Shown here in pieces: positions 44,916 through 55,619 of a stretch of DNA of 64,000 bases. The translations under genes were made by a program, and so were the position numbers. The first letter of the stretch is position 1, and every line of letters starts with the position of its first letter. The DNA is taken from the NCBI RefSeq assembly GCF_001421805.1, contig NZ_LMLC01000003.1, positions 558,236 to 622,235 on the forward strand. Direction: 5' to 3'. The notes under the pieces are model-generated. The model saw only the letters and a program-made list of their open reading frames with translations. It was not told the DNA's origin and ran no database searches. The DNA is from Sphingomonas sp. Leaf34 (GTDB taxonomy: Bacteria; Pseudomonadota; Alphaproteobacteria; Sphingomonadales; Sphingomonadaceae).

Positions 44916-45565
44916 GCCGCGCGCGCCAGTCGGCAGTCGAGCAGCCAGAGGCGGAACCCGTGGATCACGAACGCAGCGATTGCGGTCGGAATCGCCCACA
45001 TCGACAGATGCAGCGGCTGGATGACGATGCCATAGCCCTCCAGCACGCCCTTCATCAGCAGGATCGAACCGATCGCGATGAAGATGTCCTCGCCGAAGAA
45101 CAGCCCGATATTGTCGGTCGCCGCGGCCATCGCCGGTATGCGGTCGCCGCCCGACGGGAGTCCTTGCGCTTCCGCGGCCGCTTCGGCCATCGGCGCGACG
45201 AGCGGGCGGACGCTCTGCGCCGGGCCGGCGATCGACGTCAGGCCGAGCGCCGCGGTCAACTGGCGAAACAGCAGATAGCCGATCAGCAGCCGCCCGACCG
45301 TCGCGCCCCTGAGCTTGCCGATCGCGAGCCGCGCGCGCTCCTGCAATCCGTGGCGTTCGAGCATCCCGATCACCGGCAGCACGAGGTAGATCACCGTGAC
45401 ATAGCGGTTCTCGTTGAACGCCTTGCCGAACGCCGCGAGAATCGCGAGCGGTGCGATCCCCGCGGCAAGCCCCGTGACCAGCGCGGCGACCGCGACCACG
45501 AGCAGCGGATTGAACCGGAGCAGGAAGCCAGCGACGATGACCGCGATACCGCACAGGACCAGCAT
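44912..45565 (-). CDS. DUF969 membrane protein, probable 5-oxoproline transporter subunit
   Basis: 217 residues from ATG 45565. Hydrophobic, with VIVAGFLLRFNPLLVVAVAA, FGKAFNENRYVTVIYLVLPV, GMLERHGLQERARLAIGKL and AATDNIGLFFGEDIFIAIGS. Partner of the DUF979 protein. It starts 5 bp after the metallo-beta-lactamase stop, so lactamase, DUF969 and DUF979 likely share a transcript. No pyroglutamate hydrolase gene is seen in the window. Confidence 0.87.
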   Translation of the reverse strand: MLVLCGIAVIVAGFLLRFNPLLVVAVAALVTGLAAGIAPLAILAAFGKAFNENRYVTVIYLVLPVIGMLERHGLQERARLAIGKLRGATVGRLLIGYLLFRQLTAALGLTSIAGPAQSVRPLVAPMAEAAAEAQGLPSGGDRIPAMAAATDNIGLFFGEDIFIAIGSILLMKGVLEGYGIVIQPLHLSMWAIPTAIAAFVIHGFRLWLLDCRLARAA

Positions 45566-45570
45566 GGCGT

Positions 45571-46431
45571 CTAGCGCGCCTGCCTGGCGAGATCGGCATC
45601 GAACCCGGCTTTGGCCTTCGCGACGATCCTGGGCAGCAATGTCGGATCGACGAACGCGGTCGCGTCGCCCGCCGCGCGGCGCCGACCGCGTGCGATCACG
45701 TCGGCGAGTTCGGGGTGCGACGGCAGGACGATGTCGGCGTGCAACGTGCCGAGCATCGCGATGCTGCGGCGATAGTCGGCGACGATGCCGGGATAGGCAC
45801 GGTTGCCGATCAGCCGATTGCCCGCGACGCTGACGCTGCACGGGAAGACGACGTCGAGCGCGCGCGGCTGAGCAGGAATCCGCATCGTCCAGGTCGTGCA
45901 GCCGGGGGTATGGCCAGGCGTCGCGCGTGCGGTCAGCGTGACGTTGCCGAGCGTCACCGTATCGCGATCGCGAACGCCGCGATCGACGGGGACCGCGGGG
46001 AAGCGGATGACGCCGTAGTTCGTCTCGCCCGGCGGTATCCCGGTTTCGAGCGCGCGGACATCGCCGATGCCAGCAACGACGCGCGCGCCGGTCGCGCGCT
46101 TGAGCGCGGCCACGCCGGCCGCATGATCGAAATGCGCGTGCGTGACGAGGATCAGCTTCACGTCGCGGAGGCGGACACCCGCCGCGACGATGTTGCGCCC
46201 GATCATCCCCGCATTCTCTGCCAGCGTCCCGTCGATCAGGATCGCGCCTGCGGGCGTCTTGATCAAATAGGCCGCGATGCCTTCGCTACCGACATAAGTG
46301 ATCGGACCGGCGACAGCGAACGGCGCCTGCGCGCGCGTCCAGGCGGGCGGATCCGCCGCGCCGAGCAACAGCGGCGCGCTGGCGACGATCGCCAGCGCGC
46401 CGAACGATGGTCGTGCTCGTCTTATTCCCAC
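45571..46431 (-). CDS. Subclass B3-type metallo-beta-lactamase
   Basis: 286 residues with an N-terminal signal-like segment ([19 protein letters not shown]). Zinc ligands fit subclass B3: H98, H100, D102 and H103 in [11 protein letters not shown]174 in [15 protein letters not shown]239 in LPSHPE. Expected to hydrolyse beta-lactams in the periplasm, though some B3-like enzymes act on other lactones. The start is GTG 46431, which overlaps the guaA stop by 10 bp, with no strong ribosome site, so expression may depend on guaA. Confidence 0.87.
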   Translation of the reverse strand: MGIRRARPSFGALAIVASAPLLLGAADPPAWTRAQAPFAVAGPITYVGSEGIAAYLIKTPAGAILIDGTLAENAGMIGRNIVAAGVRLRDVKLILVTHAHFDHAAGVAALKRATGARVVAGIGDVRALETGIPPGETNYGVIRFPAVPVDRGVRDRDTVTLGNVTLTARATPGHTPGCTTWTMRIPAQPRALDVVFPCSVSVAGNRLIGNRAYPGIVADYRRSIAMLGTLHADIVLPSHPELADVIARGRRRAAGDATAFVDPTLLPRIVAKAKAGFDADLARQAR

Positions 46432-47978
46432 TCGATCGTGCCGGGCGGCTTCGAGGTGTAGTCGTAGGTGACGCGATTGATGCCCTTCACCTCGTTGATG
46501 ATCCGCGTTGCGACTCGCGGCAGGAAGTCGCCGGGGAATTGGAACGCCTGCGCGGTCATGCCGTCGGTCGACGTTACCGCGCGCAGCGCCAGCACGTTGT
46601 CATAGGTGCGGCCGTCGCCCATCACGCCGACGCTGCGCACCGGCAGCAGCACCGCGAACGCCTGCCAGATCGTGTCGTAGAGACCCGCCGCGCGGATCTC
46701 CTCGAGATAGATCGCATCCGCCTTGCGCAGGATGTCGCAGCGTTCCTTGGTGACTTCGCCAGGGATGCGGATCGCGAGGCCGGGTCCCGGGAAAGGGTGA
46801 CGGCCGACGAAGATCTCGGGCAGACCCAGCTCGCGCCCCAGCGCGCGGACCTCGTCCTTGAACAGCTCGCGCAACGGCTCGACGAGCTTCATGTTCATCC
46901 GCTCGGGAAGACCACCGACATTGTGGTGGCTCTTGATCGTCACCGACGGACCGCCGGTGAAGCTGACGCTCTCGATCACGTCGGGATACAGCGTCCCCTG
47001 CGCGAGGAACTCCGCGCCGCCCAGTTTCTTCGCCTCCGCATCGAACACGTCGATGAAGGTCTTGCCGATGAACTTACGCTTCAGCTCCGGGTCGGTGATA
47101 CCGGCGAGGCCGCTGAGGAATAACTCCTCGACGTTCACATGGATCAGCGGGATGTTGTACGCGCCGCGGAACAGGCTGACGACCTGCTCGCTCTCGCCCG
47201 CGCGCATCAGCCCGTGATCGACATAGACGCAGGTGAGCTGCTCGCCGATCGCCTCGTGAATCAGTACTGCCGCGACCGCCGAGTCGACGCCGCCCGACAG
47301 CCCGCAGATGACTCGGCCCGTGCCGACCTGCGCGCGAATCTCGGCGATCTTGGTCTCGCGGAACTCGGCCATCGTCCAGTCGCCGCTGAGCCCGCAGACG
47401 TGCCGCGCGAAGTTCGCGATCAGCTTGCCACCGTCCGGCGTGTGGACGACCTCGGGGTGGAACTGCACGCCGTAGAAGCGCCGCGTCTCGTCGGCGACGA
47501 TCGCATAGGGCGCGCCGGTCGAGGTGGCGACGGGGGTGAAGCCCGGCGGGATCGCGTCGACCTTGTCACCGTGGCTCATCCAGACCTGGTGGCGTTCGCC
47601 CTCGGCCCACAGCCCGTCGAACAACGCGCACGCCGACTTGACCTCGATGAACGCGCTACCGAACTCACCGCCATCGCCCGAGACGATCACGTTGCCGCCG
47701 AGCTGCGCGGACATGACCTGCTGGCCGTAGCAGATGCCGAGGATCGGGATTCCCGCCTCGAAGAAGCGCTGCGGCACGCGGGGGGAATTCTCCGCGGTGA
47801 CCGACGCGGGGCCGCCCGAGAGGATGATGCCCTTGGGCTGCATCCGGTCGAACGCGGCCTCGGCGGACTGGAAGGGGGCGATCTCGCTATAGACGCCAGC
47901 CTCGCGCACGCGGCGGGCGATCAGCTGGGTTACCTGGCTGCCGAAATCGACGATGAGAATGCTGTCTGGGTGCTCCAT
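46422..47978 (-). CDS. guaA: GMP synthase (glutamine-hydrolysing)
   Basis: 518 residues from ATG 47978. Class I glutaminase with Cys83 in GICYGQQ and [11 protein letters not shown]-pyrophosphatase loop [12 protein letters not shown] near 234; C-terminal dimer domain ending [17 protein letters not shown]. Converts XMP to GMP. The frame extends upstream without family sequence. Head of a likely guaA-lactamase-DUF969-DUF979 chain. Confidence 0.97.
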   Translation of the reverse strand: MEHPDSILIVDFGSQVTQLIARRVREAGVYSEIAPFQSAEAAFDRMQPKGIILSGGPASVTAENSPRVPQRFFEAGIPILGICYGQQVMSAQLGGNVIVSGDGGEFGSAFIEVKSACALFDGLWAEGERHQVWMSHGDKVDAIPPGFTPVATSTGAPYAIVADETRRFYGVQFHPEVVHTPDGGKLIANFARHVCGLSGDWTMAEFRETKIAEIRAQVGTGRVICGLSGGVDSAVAAVLIHEAIGEQLTCVYVDHGLMRAGESEQVVSLFRGAYNIPLIHVNVEELFLSGLAGITDPELKRKFIGKTFIDVFDAEAKKLGGAEFLAQGTLYPDVIESVSFTGGPSVTIKSHHNVGGLPERMNMKLVEPLRELFKDEVRALGRELGLPEIFVGRHPFPGPGLAIRIPGEVTKERCDILRKADAIYLEEIRAAGLYDTIWQAFAVLLPVRSVGVMGDGRTYDNVLALRAVTSTDGMTAQAFQFPGDFLPRVATRIINEVKGINRVTYDYTSKPPGTIEWE

Positions 47979-48010
47979 GTCGGGCGCATAGCCGGATGGG
48001 ACCCGTAACG

Positions 48011-48046
48011 AAAGAGGCCGCGCCTCCCGGATGGGAAACGCGGCCT
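48011..48046 (-). terminator. Intrinsic terminator of the rpsM-rplQ operon
   Basis: On the minus strand an 8-bp stem AGGCCGCG/CGCGGCCT followed by CTTTCGTT, 25 bp beyond the rplQ stop and just upstream of guaA. Confidence 0.82.
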
Positions 48047-48071
48047 GCAATTCGATCTTACGAGGCGGGGA

Positions 48072-48494
48072 TTATGCCGCTTCGTTGTAATCCTCGTCCG
48101 ACATCACCGGACCCGAATCCTGGCCCTTCGCCGAGACGTCGCGATCGACGAACTCGATGACCGCCATCGGCGAGGCGTCCGACATGCGGATGCCGGCCTT
48201 GATGACGCGGGTGTAACCACCGTTGCGATCCGCATAACGGGTCGCCAGAACGTCGAACAGCTTGATCAGCTGTGCGTCGTCGAGCAACCGGCCGTGCGCG
48301 AGACGACGGTTGGACAGGCCACCCTTCTTCGCGAGCGTGATCAGCTTCTCGATGTAAGGACGCAGTTCCTTCGCCTTGGCGACGGTGGTGGTGATCTGCT
48401 CGTGCTTGATGAGCGCAGCGCTCATGTTACGGAACAGAGCAAGACGGTGGGCCGAGGTCCGCTGAAGCTTACGGCCGCCTACGCGATGGCGCAT
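48072..48494 (-). CDS. rplQ: 50S ribosomal protein L17 (bL17)
   Basis: 140 residues. [58 protein letters not shown] and [20 protein letters not shown] are all standard. The last gene of the alpha operon. The tail after residue 120 is acidic. Confidence 0.97.
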   Translation of the reverse strand: MRHRVGGRKLQRTSAHRLALFRNMSAALIKHEQITTTVAKAKELRPYIEKLITLAKKGGLSNRRLAHGRLLDDAQLIKLFDVLATRYADRNGGYTRVIKAGIRMSDASPMAVIEFVDRDVSAKGQDSGPVMSDEDYNEAA

Positions 48495-48746
48495 GTTTAA
48501 TACCTTTTCGTTCGTTCAGGGGCCGTATGAGGTACCCGGGAGCTGGTCGCCGTTAAGGCCGTCGACCGATGCCTTCGTAAAGACGACAAGGACGGGTTCC
48601 GTCAATCACGAAACCCGCGCCCTGCCCGCTTTGTCTCCAGCCGGATGGCGACCCGGCAAAGCCGTGTCGTCGGATGGGTCGGTCCAAACCGACCCGCCGG
48701 CCGGGCTGTCTGGTCTCCGGTGCAGCGTGGCTGCACCGGCGCCAGA
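48495..48746 (-). other. Long hairpin-rich spacer between rpoA and rplQ
   Basis: 252 bp without a gene inside an otherwise tight ribosomal operon. On the minus strand it holds CCGGTGCAGCCACGCTGCACCGG, split across its loop, GGGTCGGTTTGGACCGACCC and a further GCCGGGTCGCCATCCGGC fold. It may carry an attenuator or a processed leader of rplQ. Confidence 0.5.
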
Positions 48747-49817
48747 TCAGCCCATGATTTCCTGCTCGAGCTTCTTGGCCATCTCTTCGATGTTCTCAGG
48801 CGGCCAGCCGGGGATTTCCATCCCCAGGCGAAGACCCATCGACGACAGCACTTCCTTGATTTCGTTCAAGGACTTGCGGCCGAAGTTAGGCGTACGCAGC
48901 ATCTCGGCTTCGGTCTTGCCGACCAGATCGCCGATATAGATAATGTTGTCGTTCTTGAGGCAGTTCGCCGAACGCACCGACAGCTCCAACTCGTCGACCT
49001 TCTTGAGAAGATACCGGTTGATCTGCTGCGTATCGCCTGCGGGCTCCGCACCACCGGCAGCGGGTGCTGCCTGGCCGATCGGGGCCGACGAACGCGTCAC
49101 CGACGAATCGTCGAAGTGGACGAACAGCGCGAGCTGATCCTGGAGAATGCGACCGGCATAGCCGACTGCGTCTTCCGGGGTGATCGTGCCGTCGGTTTCG
49201 ATCGTCAGCGTCAGCTTGTCGTAATCCAGGTCCTGACCGACGCGGGTCGGGTCGACCTTGTACGATACCTGCCGTACCGGCGAGTACAGCGCATCGACCG
49301 GGATCAGACCGATCGGCGCATCGGCCGGGCGGTTTGCGGTCGCGGGCACATAGCCCTTACCGATGTCGGCGGTCAGCTCCATGTTGAGCGTCGCACCCTC
49401 ATCCAGGTGACAGATCACGAGATCCTTGTTCATGATCTCGATGTCGCCCGAGACGGCGATGTCGCCGGCCTTGACTTCACCCGGACCCGTTGCCGAGAGC
49501 TGGAGGCGCTTGGGCCCCTCGCCCTGCATGCGGATCGCGATCTGCTTCACGTTGAGGACGATGTCGGTCACGTCCTCGCGGACGCCGGCCAGGCTCGAGA
49601 ACTCATGCAGCACGTTCTCGATCTTGATCGAGGTAACGGCCGCGCCCTGCAGCGACGAGAGCAACACGCGACGCAGCGCGTTGCCGAGCGTCAGGCCGAA
49701 GCCACGCTCGAGCGGCTCGGCGATGAAGGTCGCCTTGCGCTTGGTGTCGCCACCGGCCTTTTTCTCCAGGCCGCTGGGCTTCTTGAGTTCCTGCCAGTTC
49801 TTTGCGTTGACAGACAC
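48747..49817 (-). CDS. rpoA: RNA polymerase alpha subunit
   Basis: 356 residues. The N-terminal dimer domain ([60 protein letters not shown]) and the C-terminal domain ([40 protein letters not shown]) that contacts UP elements and activators are complete. The linker is Ala/Gly-rich. Confidence 0.98.
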   Translation of the reverse strand: MSVNAKNWQELKKPSGLEKKAGGDTKRKATFIAEPLERGFGLTLGNALRRVLLSSLQGAAVTSIKIENVLHEFSSLAGVREDVTDIVLNVKQIAIRMQGEGPKRLQLSATGPGEVKAGDIAVSGDIEIMNKDLVICHLDEGATLNMELTADIGKGYVPATANRPADAPIGLIPVDALYSPVRQVSYKVDPTRVGQDLDYDKLTLTIETDGTITPEDAVGYAGRILQDQLALFVHFDDSSVTRSSAPIGQAAPAAGGAEPAGDTQQINRYLLKKVDELELSVRSANCLKNDNIIYIGDLVGKTEAEMLRTPNFGRKSLNEIKEVLSSMGLRLGMEIPGWPPENIEEMAKKLEQEIMG

Positions 49818-49917
49818 TTGCTTCCCCTAATTTGGGGGCCGGCGAAAAGGACTTCCGCCGGCCGTTAAAATGCACCCGTGCCGCGCGATCAACCGCGCAC
49901 GGGCAACGTCGGAGAAA

Positions 49918-50307
49918 TCAGACGCGACGACGCTTCGAAGGACGAACGCCGTTGTGCGGGATCGAGGTCACGTCGCGGATCGACGTGATCTGGAAACCGA
50001 CGGCCTGAAGCGCGCGCAGTGCCGATTCGCGACCCGAGCCTGGGCCCTTGACCTCGACTTCGATCGTGCGGACGCCGTGCTCGGCGGCCTTCTTGCCGGC
50101 GTCTTCCGCTGCGACCTGCGCCGCGTACGGAGTGGACTTGCGCGAGCCCTTGAAGCCCATTGCGCCGGCCGACGACCACGAGATCGCGTTGCCCTGGGCA
50201 TCGGTGATCGTGATCATCGTGTTGTTGAAACTGGCGTTAACGTGCGCGACGCCAGAGGTGATGTTCTTGCGCTCGCGCCGCTTAATGCGCTGAGGTTCGC
50301 GTGCCAT
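49918..50307 (-). CDS. rpsK: 30S ribosomal protein S11 (uS11)
   Basis: 129 residues from ATG 50307. [40 protein letters not shown] and [20 protein letters not shown], ending in [12 protein letters not shown]. Between rpsM and rpoA. Confidence 0.98.
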   Translation of the reverse strand: MAREPQRIKRRERKNITSGVAHVNASFNNTMITITDAQGNAISWSSAGAMGFKGSRKSTPYAAQVAAEDAGKKAAEHGVRTIEVEVKGPGSGRESALRALQAVGFQITSIRDVTSIPHNGVRPSKRRRV

Positions 50308-50391
50308 GAGGTATTTCCTGACCTGTATCTGCGTGACGCCGGGCGGCCCGTTGGGACCAGCGCCGGCGGAGTAATCCATTAAAAAAGTGGA

Positions 50392-50760
50392 TTACTTCTT
50401 CTTACCGGCGATCGGCTTGGCCTTGCCCTTGCGGGTGCGCGCATTGGTATGCGTGCGCTGGCCGCGGACCGGCAGGCCCTTGCGGTGACGCAGGCCACGA
50501 TAGCAGGCGAGATCCATCAGGCGCTTGATGTTCATCGACGTCTGGCGGCGCAGATCGCCCTCGACGGTGTGATCGGCGTCGATCGTCTCGCGGATGTGCA
50601 GGACTTCCTGGTCGGTCAGGTCCTGGACACGCGCCGTGTCGGCGATGCCGAGCTTCGTGATGATTTCCTTGGCCTTGGTCGAACCGATGCCGTGGATATA
50701 GGTCAGCGCGATCACCACGCGCTTGTTGGTCGGGATATTAACACCCGCGATACGTGCCAT
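50392..50760 (-). CDS. rpsM: 30S ribosomal protein S13 (uS13)
   Basis: 122 residues from ATG 50760. [39 protein letters not shown], and [20 protein letters not shown] with a Lys-rich end. First gene of rpsM-rpsK-rpoA-rplQ; the secY/adk genes often found upstream are not here. Confidence 0.98.
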   Translation of the reverse strand: MARIAGVNIPTNKRVVIALTYIHGIGSTKAKEIITKLGIADTARVQDLTDQEVLHIRETIDADHTVEGDLRRQTSMNIKRLMDLACYRGLRHRKGLPVRGQRTHTNARTRKGKAKPIAGKKK

Positions 50761-50915
50761 GAACTTGGTTCTCCTGCTCCACGAGGTCCGGCATGGCTGC
50801 ACGGCCCTCATCTCCTAGCGATGATCCGAAACGCACGATAACGGCGAACGCGAATACGCGCCGCCGGGAACCGTCGTGTCGGGGAAAAATCAGGTAGGCG
50901 CGGGCAAACGCGCTG

Positions 50916-51161
50916 TCAAGCGAGCGGTTCCGCATGGAGCGGCACGGACTGACGCATCTTGAGCCAGCGACGGAACGAGACGATCGTCCAGATGACCTCG
51001 ACCACGCCGAACGGCCACGCACCCTGGAGGAAGCCGTAGATCGAGCCAAGCACGCAGCCAAATGCAAAGCCGAGCGTCCACCAGTGCGTGCCGGCTTCCT
51101 TGGCATAGCATAGCAGGGTGAACGACACCGCGGCCAGGCCGAATAGGGAAAGGGGGTCCAT
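50916..51161 (-). CDS. Small membrane protein (81 aa)
   Basis: From ATG 51161: two or three hydrophobic segments (PLSLFGLAAVSFTLLCYA, WWTLGFAFGCVLGSIYGFLQ, FGVVEVIWTIVSFRRW) and a short basic tail. Similar small proteins of unknown role occur widely. The start is weakly supported; a hairpin GCTGCAAAAGCAGC lies immediately before it. Longer starts would add unlikely sequence. Confidence 0.7.
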   Translation of the reverse strand: MDPLSLFGLAAVSFTLLCYAKEAGTHWWTLGFAFGCVLGSIYGFLQGAWPFGVVEVIWTIVSFRRWLKMRQSVPLHAEPLA

Positions 51162-51414
51162 CAGCTGCTTTTGCAGCGAACAGCATCTGATTGCTACGGC
51201 CATTTGGCAGGACCGAACCGGACCCAACCTTTCAAAGGGTGATGCGCATAGCGCCAAGCGAACGGCAAGCGCACATAATATTAATACCCAAAACTGGGTA
51301 ACATTGACCACCGATTTACTAAAAAAGAAACACGGCAACTACCATGGAAAGATCCTATCATGATGACATTGAGCAGGATGGCCAACAGCTTTAGAAATCC
51401 GGGGGGATCATTTC
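51162..51414 (+). promoter_or_regulatory. AT-rich upstream region of the lipoprotein gene
   Basis: Lower GC than anything nearby. It contains the dyad TACCCAAAACTGGGTA (51285-51300), a candidate operator, and TTACTAAAAAAGAAAC further down. The ribosome site GGGGGGATC precedes ATG 51415. Confidence 0.5.
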
Positions 51415-52473
51415 ATGGGAAAGTCTTCGATAATCGGCGTCGCGGGATTTGCACTTGGCGCACTTGGTGGGTGTGGCTCAGACGGCGGCAAGGGGAATGG
51501 TTCCATTGACCTGACACCCGCACCGACGCCCTCACCGACGCCGACGCCCGCCCCTACACCTACGCCAACTCCGACGCCCACCCCCATGATCAGCTATACA
51601 GTGCCGACGTTTTTGTCCGCGACAGGGTCGGTGACACTCGATAACTATCCGGGCTTTGGCATCCGTCTGGTCGATACGCAGACGACCGGCACCGGGACGA
51701 TCGTCCATCACCCGGTTGCAACGATCCAGTCCGACGAGAGTGTGGTCGGCATCGACGTCGCGCCGACTACGACGCCTGGCGACGGGATCTTCACTGCACG
51801 GTACGAAACCGACGTGTTGCAAGGCCGTATCCGGATCGGCCAATCGGCCCGTTCCAGTGTCACGACGTACAGCTATTCTAATGCGATCACCGTACCCGCG
51901 GCAGCCGCCACCTTGACCGGCGGCGTCACGACCGGGACAGGCGACGATTATGTCGGCTATTATACGTGGTTAGCGCCAGCCGGTGCCACAGCCGGCGCGA
52001 GTATCACGCTGCGCCATGTCTTCTACGGCCCGAAGACGCAACGGACGGACCTGCCCACGACCGGGTCCGCGCAGTTCTCGCAGGTGAGCCGAGAGACCAG
52101 CTATTTCGACCTTTACACGGTCACCCCCGACCAAGGCATCGCCAGTTTTGGCGATCAGTTCGCCCTTAAGGTCGACTGGCCGACGCGAACAATAACGGGA
52201 ACGCTGCGGCAGATTTCGCACGTGCCTGCGGTGGCTGGTCCTCATTATTATCTGCGCTTCTCAGGCAGCTTCAGCGCTACAACCGGCTTAGTCACGGGAC
52301 AGGTCTACGAGGTCGCAGCGGATACGACCACACCCGTCGCGAGCGGCTATTCCGGTGATTTCGCCGCCAATTTCTACGGCCCCGCCGCCAAAGGCCTCGG
52401 CATGGTGTTTCGACTGGGAAGGTCCGACGGCACGGTCGTCATTGCTCGCGGTATTGGCCATCAAGGGACCTGA
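51415..52473 (+). CDS. Lipoprotein with Pro-Thr linker, TbpB-like beta-barrel
   Basis: 352 residues. A lipoprotein signal ending LGGC (Cys20), a Pro-Thr repeat linker at about 33-58, then a beta-rich body whose C-terminal part (SGYSGDFAANFYGPAAKGLG, MVFRLGRSDGTVVIARGIGH) resembles the small barrel of TbpB and related Slam-exported surface lipoproteins. It may display a binding domain outside the cell. No TonB receptor is adjacent. Composition differs from the flanking genes, hinting at transfer. Ligand unknown. Confidence 0.72.
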   Translation: MGKSSIIGVAGFALGALGGCGSDGGKGNGSIDLTPAPTPSPTPTPAPTPTPTPTPTPMISYTVPTFLSATGSVTLDNYPGFGIRLVDTQTTGTGTIVHHPVATIQSDESVVGIDVAPTTTPGDGIFTARYETDVLQGRIRIGQSARSSVTTYSYSNAITVPAAAATLTGGVTTGTGDDYVGYYTWLAPAGATAGASITLRHVFYGPKTQRTDLPTTGSAQFSQVSRETSYFDLYTVTPDQGIASFGDQFALKVDWPTRTITGTLRQISHVPAVAGPHYYLRFSGSFSATTGLVTGQVYEVAADTTTPVASGYSGDFAANFYGPAAKGLGMVFRLGRSDGTVVIARGIGHQGT

Positions 52474-52514
52474 TCGACGCGTTTAGGTCGGTGGACCGGT
52501 AGGCCCGCCCCCCC

Positions 52515-54317
52515 CTATTTCCGCCCGAACAGCTTCTCGATGTCGCCATGCGCGAGCTTCACCCAGGTGGGGCGGCCGTGATTGCATTGGCCGGAATGCG
52601 GGGTGACTTCCATTTCGCGGAGCAGCGCGTTCATTTCGGGGACCGATAGGATGCGGCCGGCGCGGACCGAGCCGTGACAGGCCATCGTGCCGGCCACCGC
52701 GTCGAGGCGCTCCTTTAGCGAAAGCGCCTCATCAAAGGCTGCGAGTTCGTCGGCGAGGTCGGTGACGAGGCCCTTGGGGTCGCTCTGGCCGAGCAACGCC
52801 GGCGTTGCGCGCACGAGCATCGCGTGCGGGCCGAAGCGTTCGAGGTCGAGGCCGAACTCCGACAGTTCGTCGGCGCGCGCTTCGAGGCGGTCGCACGCGG
52901 ATTCGTCCAGCTCGACGACCTCGGGGATCAGCAGCGCCTGGCTGGCGATCGTGCCGCCGTTCAGTGCAGCGCGCATGCGTTCGAGGACGAGGCGTTCATG
53001 CGCGGCATGCTGGTCGACGAGGACGAGCCCGTCTTCGGCTTCGGCGACGATGTAGGTTTTCGCGACCTGGCCTCGCGCGACGCCCATCGGGAAGGATGCG
53101 GTTTGCGGTGGGGGCGTCCAGGCGGGTTCGGCTCTTGCCTGTGGGGGCGCGGCGAAGAAGGTGGGGCGGGCGTCGTTGACGGCGCCGTAGTGGCGATTTT
53201 CCAGCGGTAGCCTTTGGGGCGTGCCCTCACCTTCCCATCCGTTTTGCGGACGGGCCCCTTCCTCTCCCCCGGGGGGAGAGGAGGTTTCCTGTTGCCACAT
53301 CGAGAGGGCGGATTCGGAGGCGCGCTGGCTGCGGTGGCCCGCCGCATCGAGCGCGCGGCGGAGGCCCGAGACGATCAGGCCTCTTACCATCGCGGGGTCG
53401 CGGAAGCGGACTTCGGTCTTGGCGGGGTGGACGTTGACGTCGACCTGGTCGGTCGGGATGTCGAGAAACAGCGCGACGACGGCATGGCGGTCGCGCGGGA
53501 GCATCTCGGCATAGGCGCCGCGGATCGCGCCCATCAGCAGGCGATCCTTCACGGGCCGGCCGTTGACGAACAGATATTGGTGGTCGGCGATGCCACGATT
53601 GTAGGTCGGCAGGCTCGCGACGCCGCCCAGCACGACGCCCTCGCGCTCCAGATCGATCGCCACCGCATTGTCGGCCAGCGCGCGGTCGGTGAGCGTCGCC
53701 ACCCGGCCCGGCCGATCCTCGACCTGCACCGCCGACAGCGCGCGACGGCCGTCATGCTCGAGCGTAAAGCCGATATCAGGCCGTGCCATCGCGAGGCGGC
53801 GGACGACGTCGAGGCAGGCGGCGTATTCGGCGCGGGGGGAGCGGAGGAATTTGCGCCGCGCGGGCACGCGCGCGAACAGGTCCTCGACCACGACGCGCGT
53901 GCCGGGCGGCAGCGCGGCGGGGCCTTCGCGCGTGACCTGGCCATTGTCGACGGTCCGCGCCCAGCCTTCGGCGCCGCGGATCCGACTTTCAATCGTCAGC
54001 CGTGCGACGCTCGCGATCGAGGGCAACGCCTCGCCGCGAAAACCGAGCGTCACGACCGATTCGATATATTCGTCGGGCAGCTTTGAGGTGGCATGCCGTT
54101 CGAGCGCCAGCGCCATGTCGGCCGGAGTCATCCCGCAGCCGTCGTCGGCGACTTCGATCCGCGATGTTCCCCCCTCGACGAGGAGAATCGCGATGCGGCC
54201 CGCGCCCGCGTCGATCGCGTTTTCGACTAACTCCTTCAACGCGCTGGCGGGTCTTTCCACCACTTCACCGGCGGCGATGCGATTGACCAGATGCTCGGGA
54301 AGACGCCGTATTGACAT
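52515..54317 (-). CDS. mutL: DNA mismatch repair protein MutL
   Basis: 600 residues. GHKL ATPase motifs: LVENAIDAGAGRIAILLVEG, DDGCGMTPADM, RHATSKLPDEYIE and LGFRGEALPSIASV. The C-terminal dimer domain starts near residue 400; ACHGSVRAGRILS and PHSGQCNHGRPTWVKL close it. The linker contains residues encoded by a palindromic repeat at 53221-53282. Whether the endonuclease motif DQHAAHERLVLERM (present) is active is not settled, since CPHGRP is CNHGRP here. Divergent from mreB. Confidence 0.97.
   Translation of the reverse strand: MSIRRLPEHLVNRIAAGEVVERPASALKELVENAIDAGAGRIAILLVEGGTSRIEVADDGCGMTPADMALALERHATSKLPDEYIESVVTLGFRGEALPSIASVARLTIESRIRGAEGWARTVDNGQVTREGPAALPPGTRVVVEDLFARVPARRKFLRSPRAEYAACLDVVRRLAMARPDIGFTLEHDGRRALSAVQVEDRPGRVATLTDRALADNAVAIDLEREGVVLGGVASLPTYNRGIADHQYLFVNGRPVKDRLLMGAIRGAYAEMLPRDRHAVVALFLDIPTDQVDVNVHPAKTEVRFRDPAMVRGLIVSGLRRALDAAGHRSQRASESALSMWQQETSSPPGGEEGARPQNGWEGEGTPQRLPLENRHYGAVNDARPTFFAAPPQARAEPAWTPPPQTASFPMGVARGQVAKTYIVAEAEDGLVLVDQHAAHERLVLERMRAALNGGTIASQALLIPEVVELDESACDRLEARADELSEFGLDLERFGPHAMLVRATPALLGQSDPKGLVTDLADELAAFDEALSLKERLDAVAGTMACHGSVRAGRILSVPEMNALLREMEVTPHSGQCNHGRPTWVKLAHGDIEKLFGRK
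53221..53282. repeat. Palindromic repeat inside the mutL linker
   Basis: A perfect dyad CCTCTCCCCC/GGGGGGAGAGG next to an inverted pair CCCATCCGTTTT/GCGGACGGG. In mutL frame it reads SSPPGGEEGARPQNGWEGEG, about residues 346-366, without a stop. Confidence 0.82.
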
Positions 54318-54469
54318 GGGTTTGCGTCTAGACCAAGCGACGGCATCCCGCGACCCGCAAACGCCCGCTTATTTAGGCACCCGGTGCTCAAAACCACCGG
54401 CGGGTCCCGCGAGATGATGTGTGCGAAATGCCGCCCGTCCGGCGGCCAGGATTACGGGACCCTGATTGA

Positions 54470-55513
<1,044 letters not shown>

Positions 55514-55619
55514 GAGGTTGGTTTTGCTGTAAGACACACGGACACGAAATCGCGCCGTCCGAGTCGTGGGGGTAAAGCCCTCCACGCTTCGGCGGCGCCC
55601 GAGACAGGGGGACAGGCGC

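Noticed and set aside
51520..51590. Simple-sequence repeat as a phase-variation tract
   Set aside because: It encodes the Pro-Thr stalk in imperfect codon-length units, and length changes in multiples of three would not switch the gene off.
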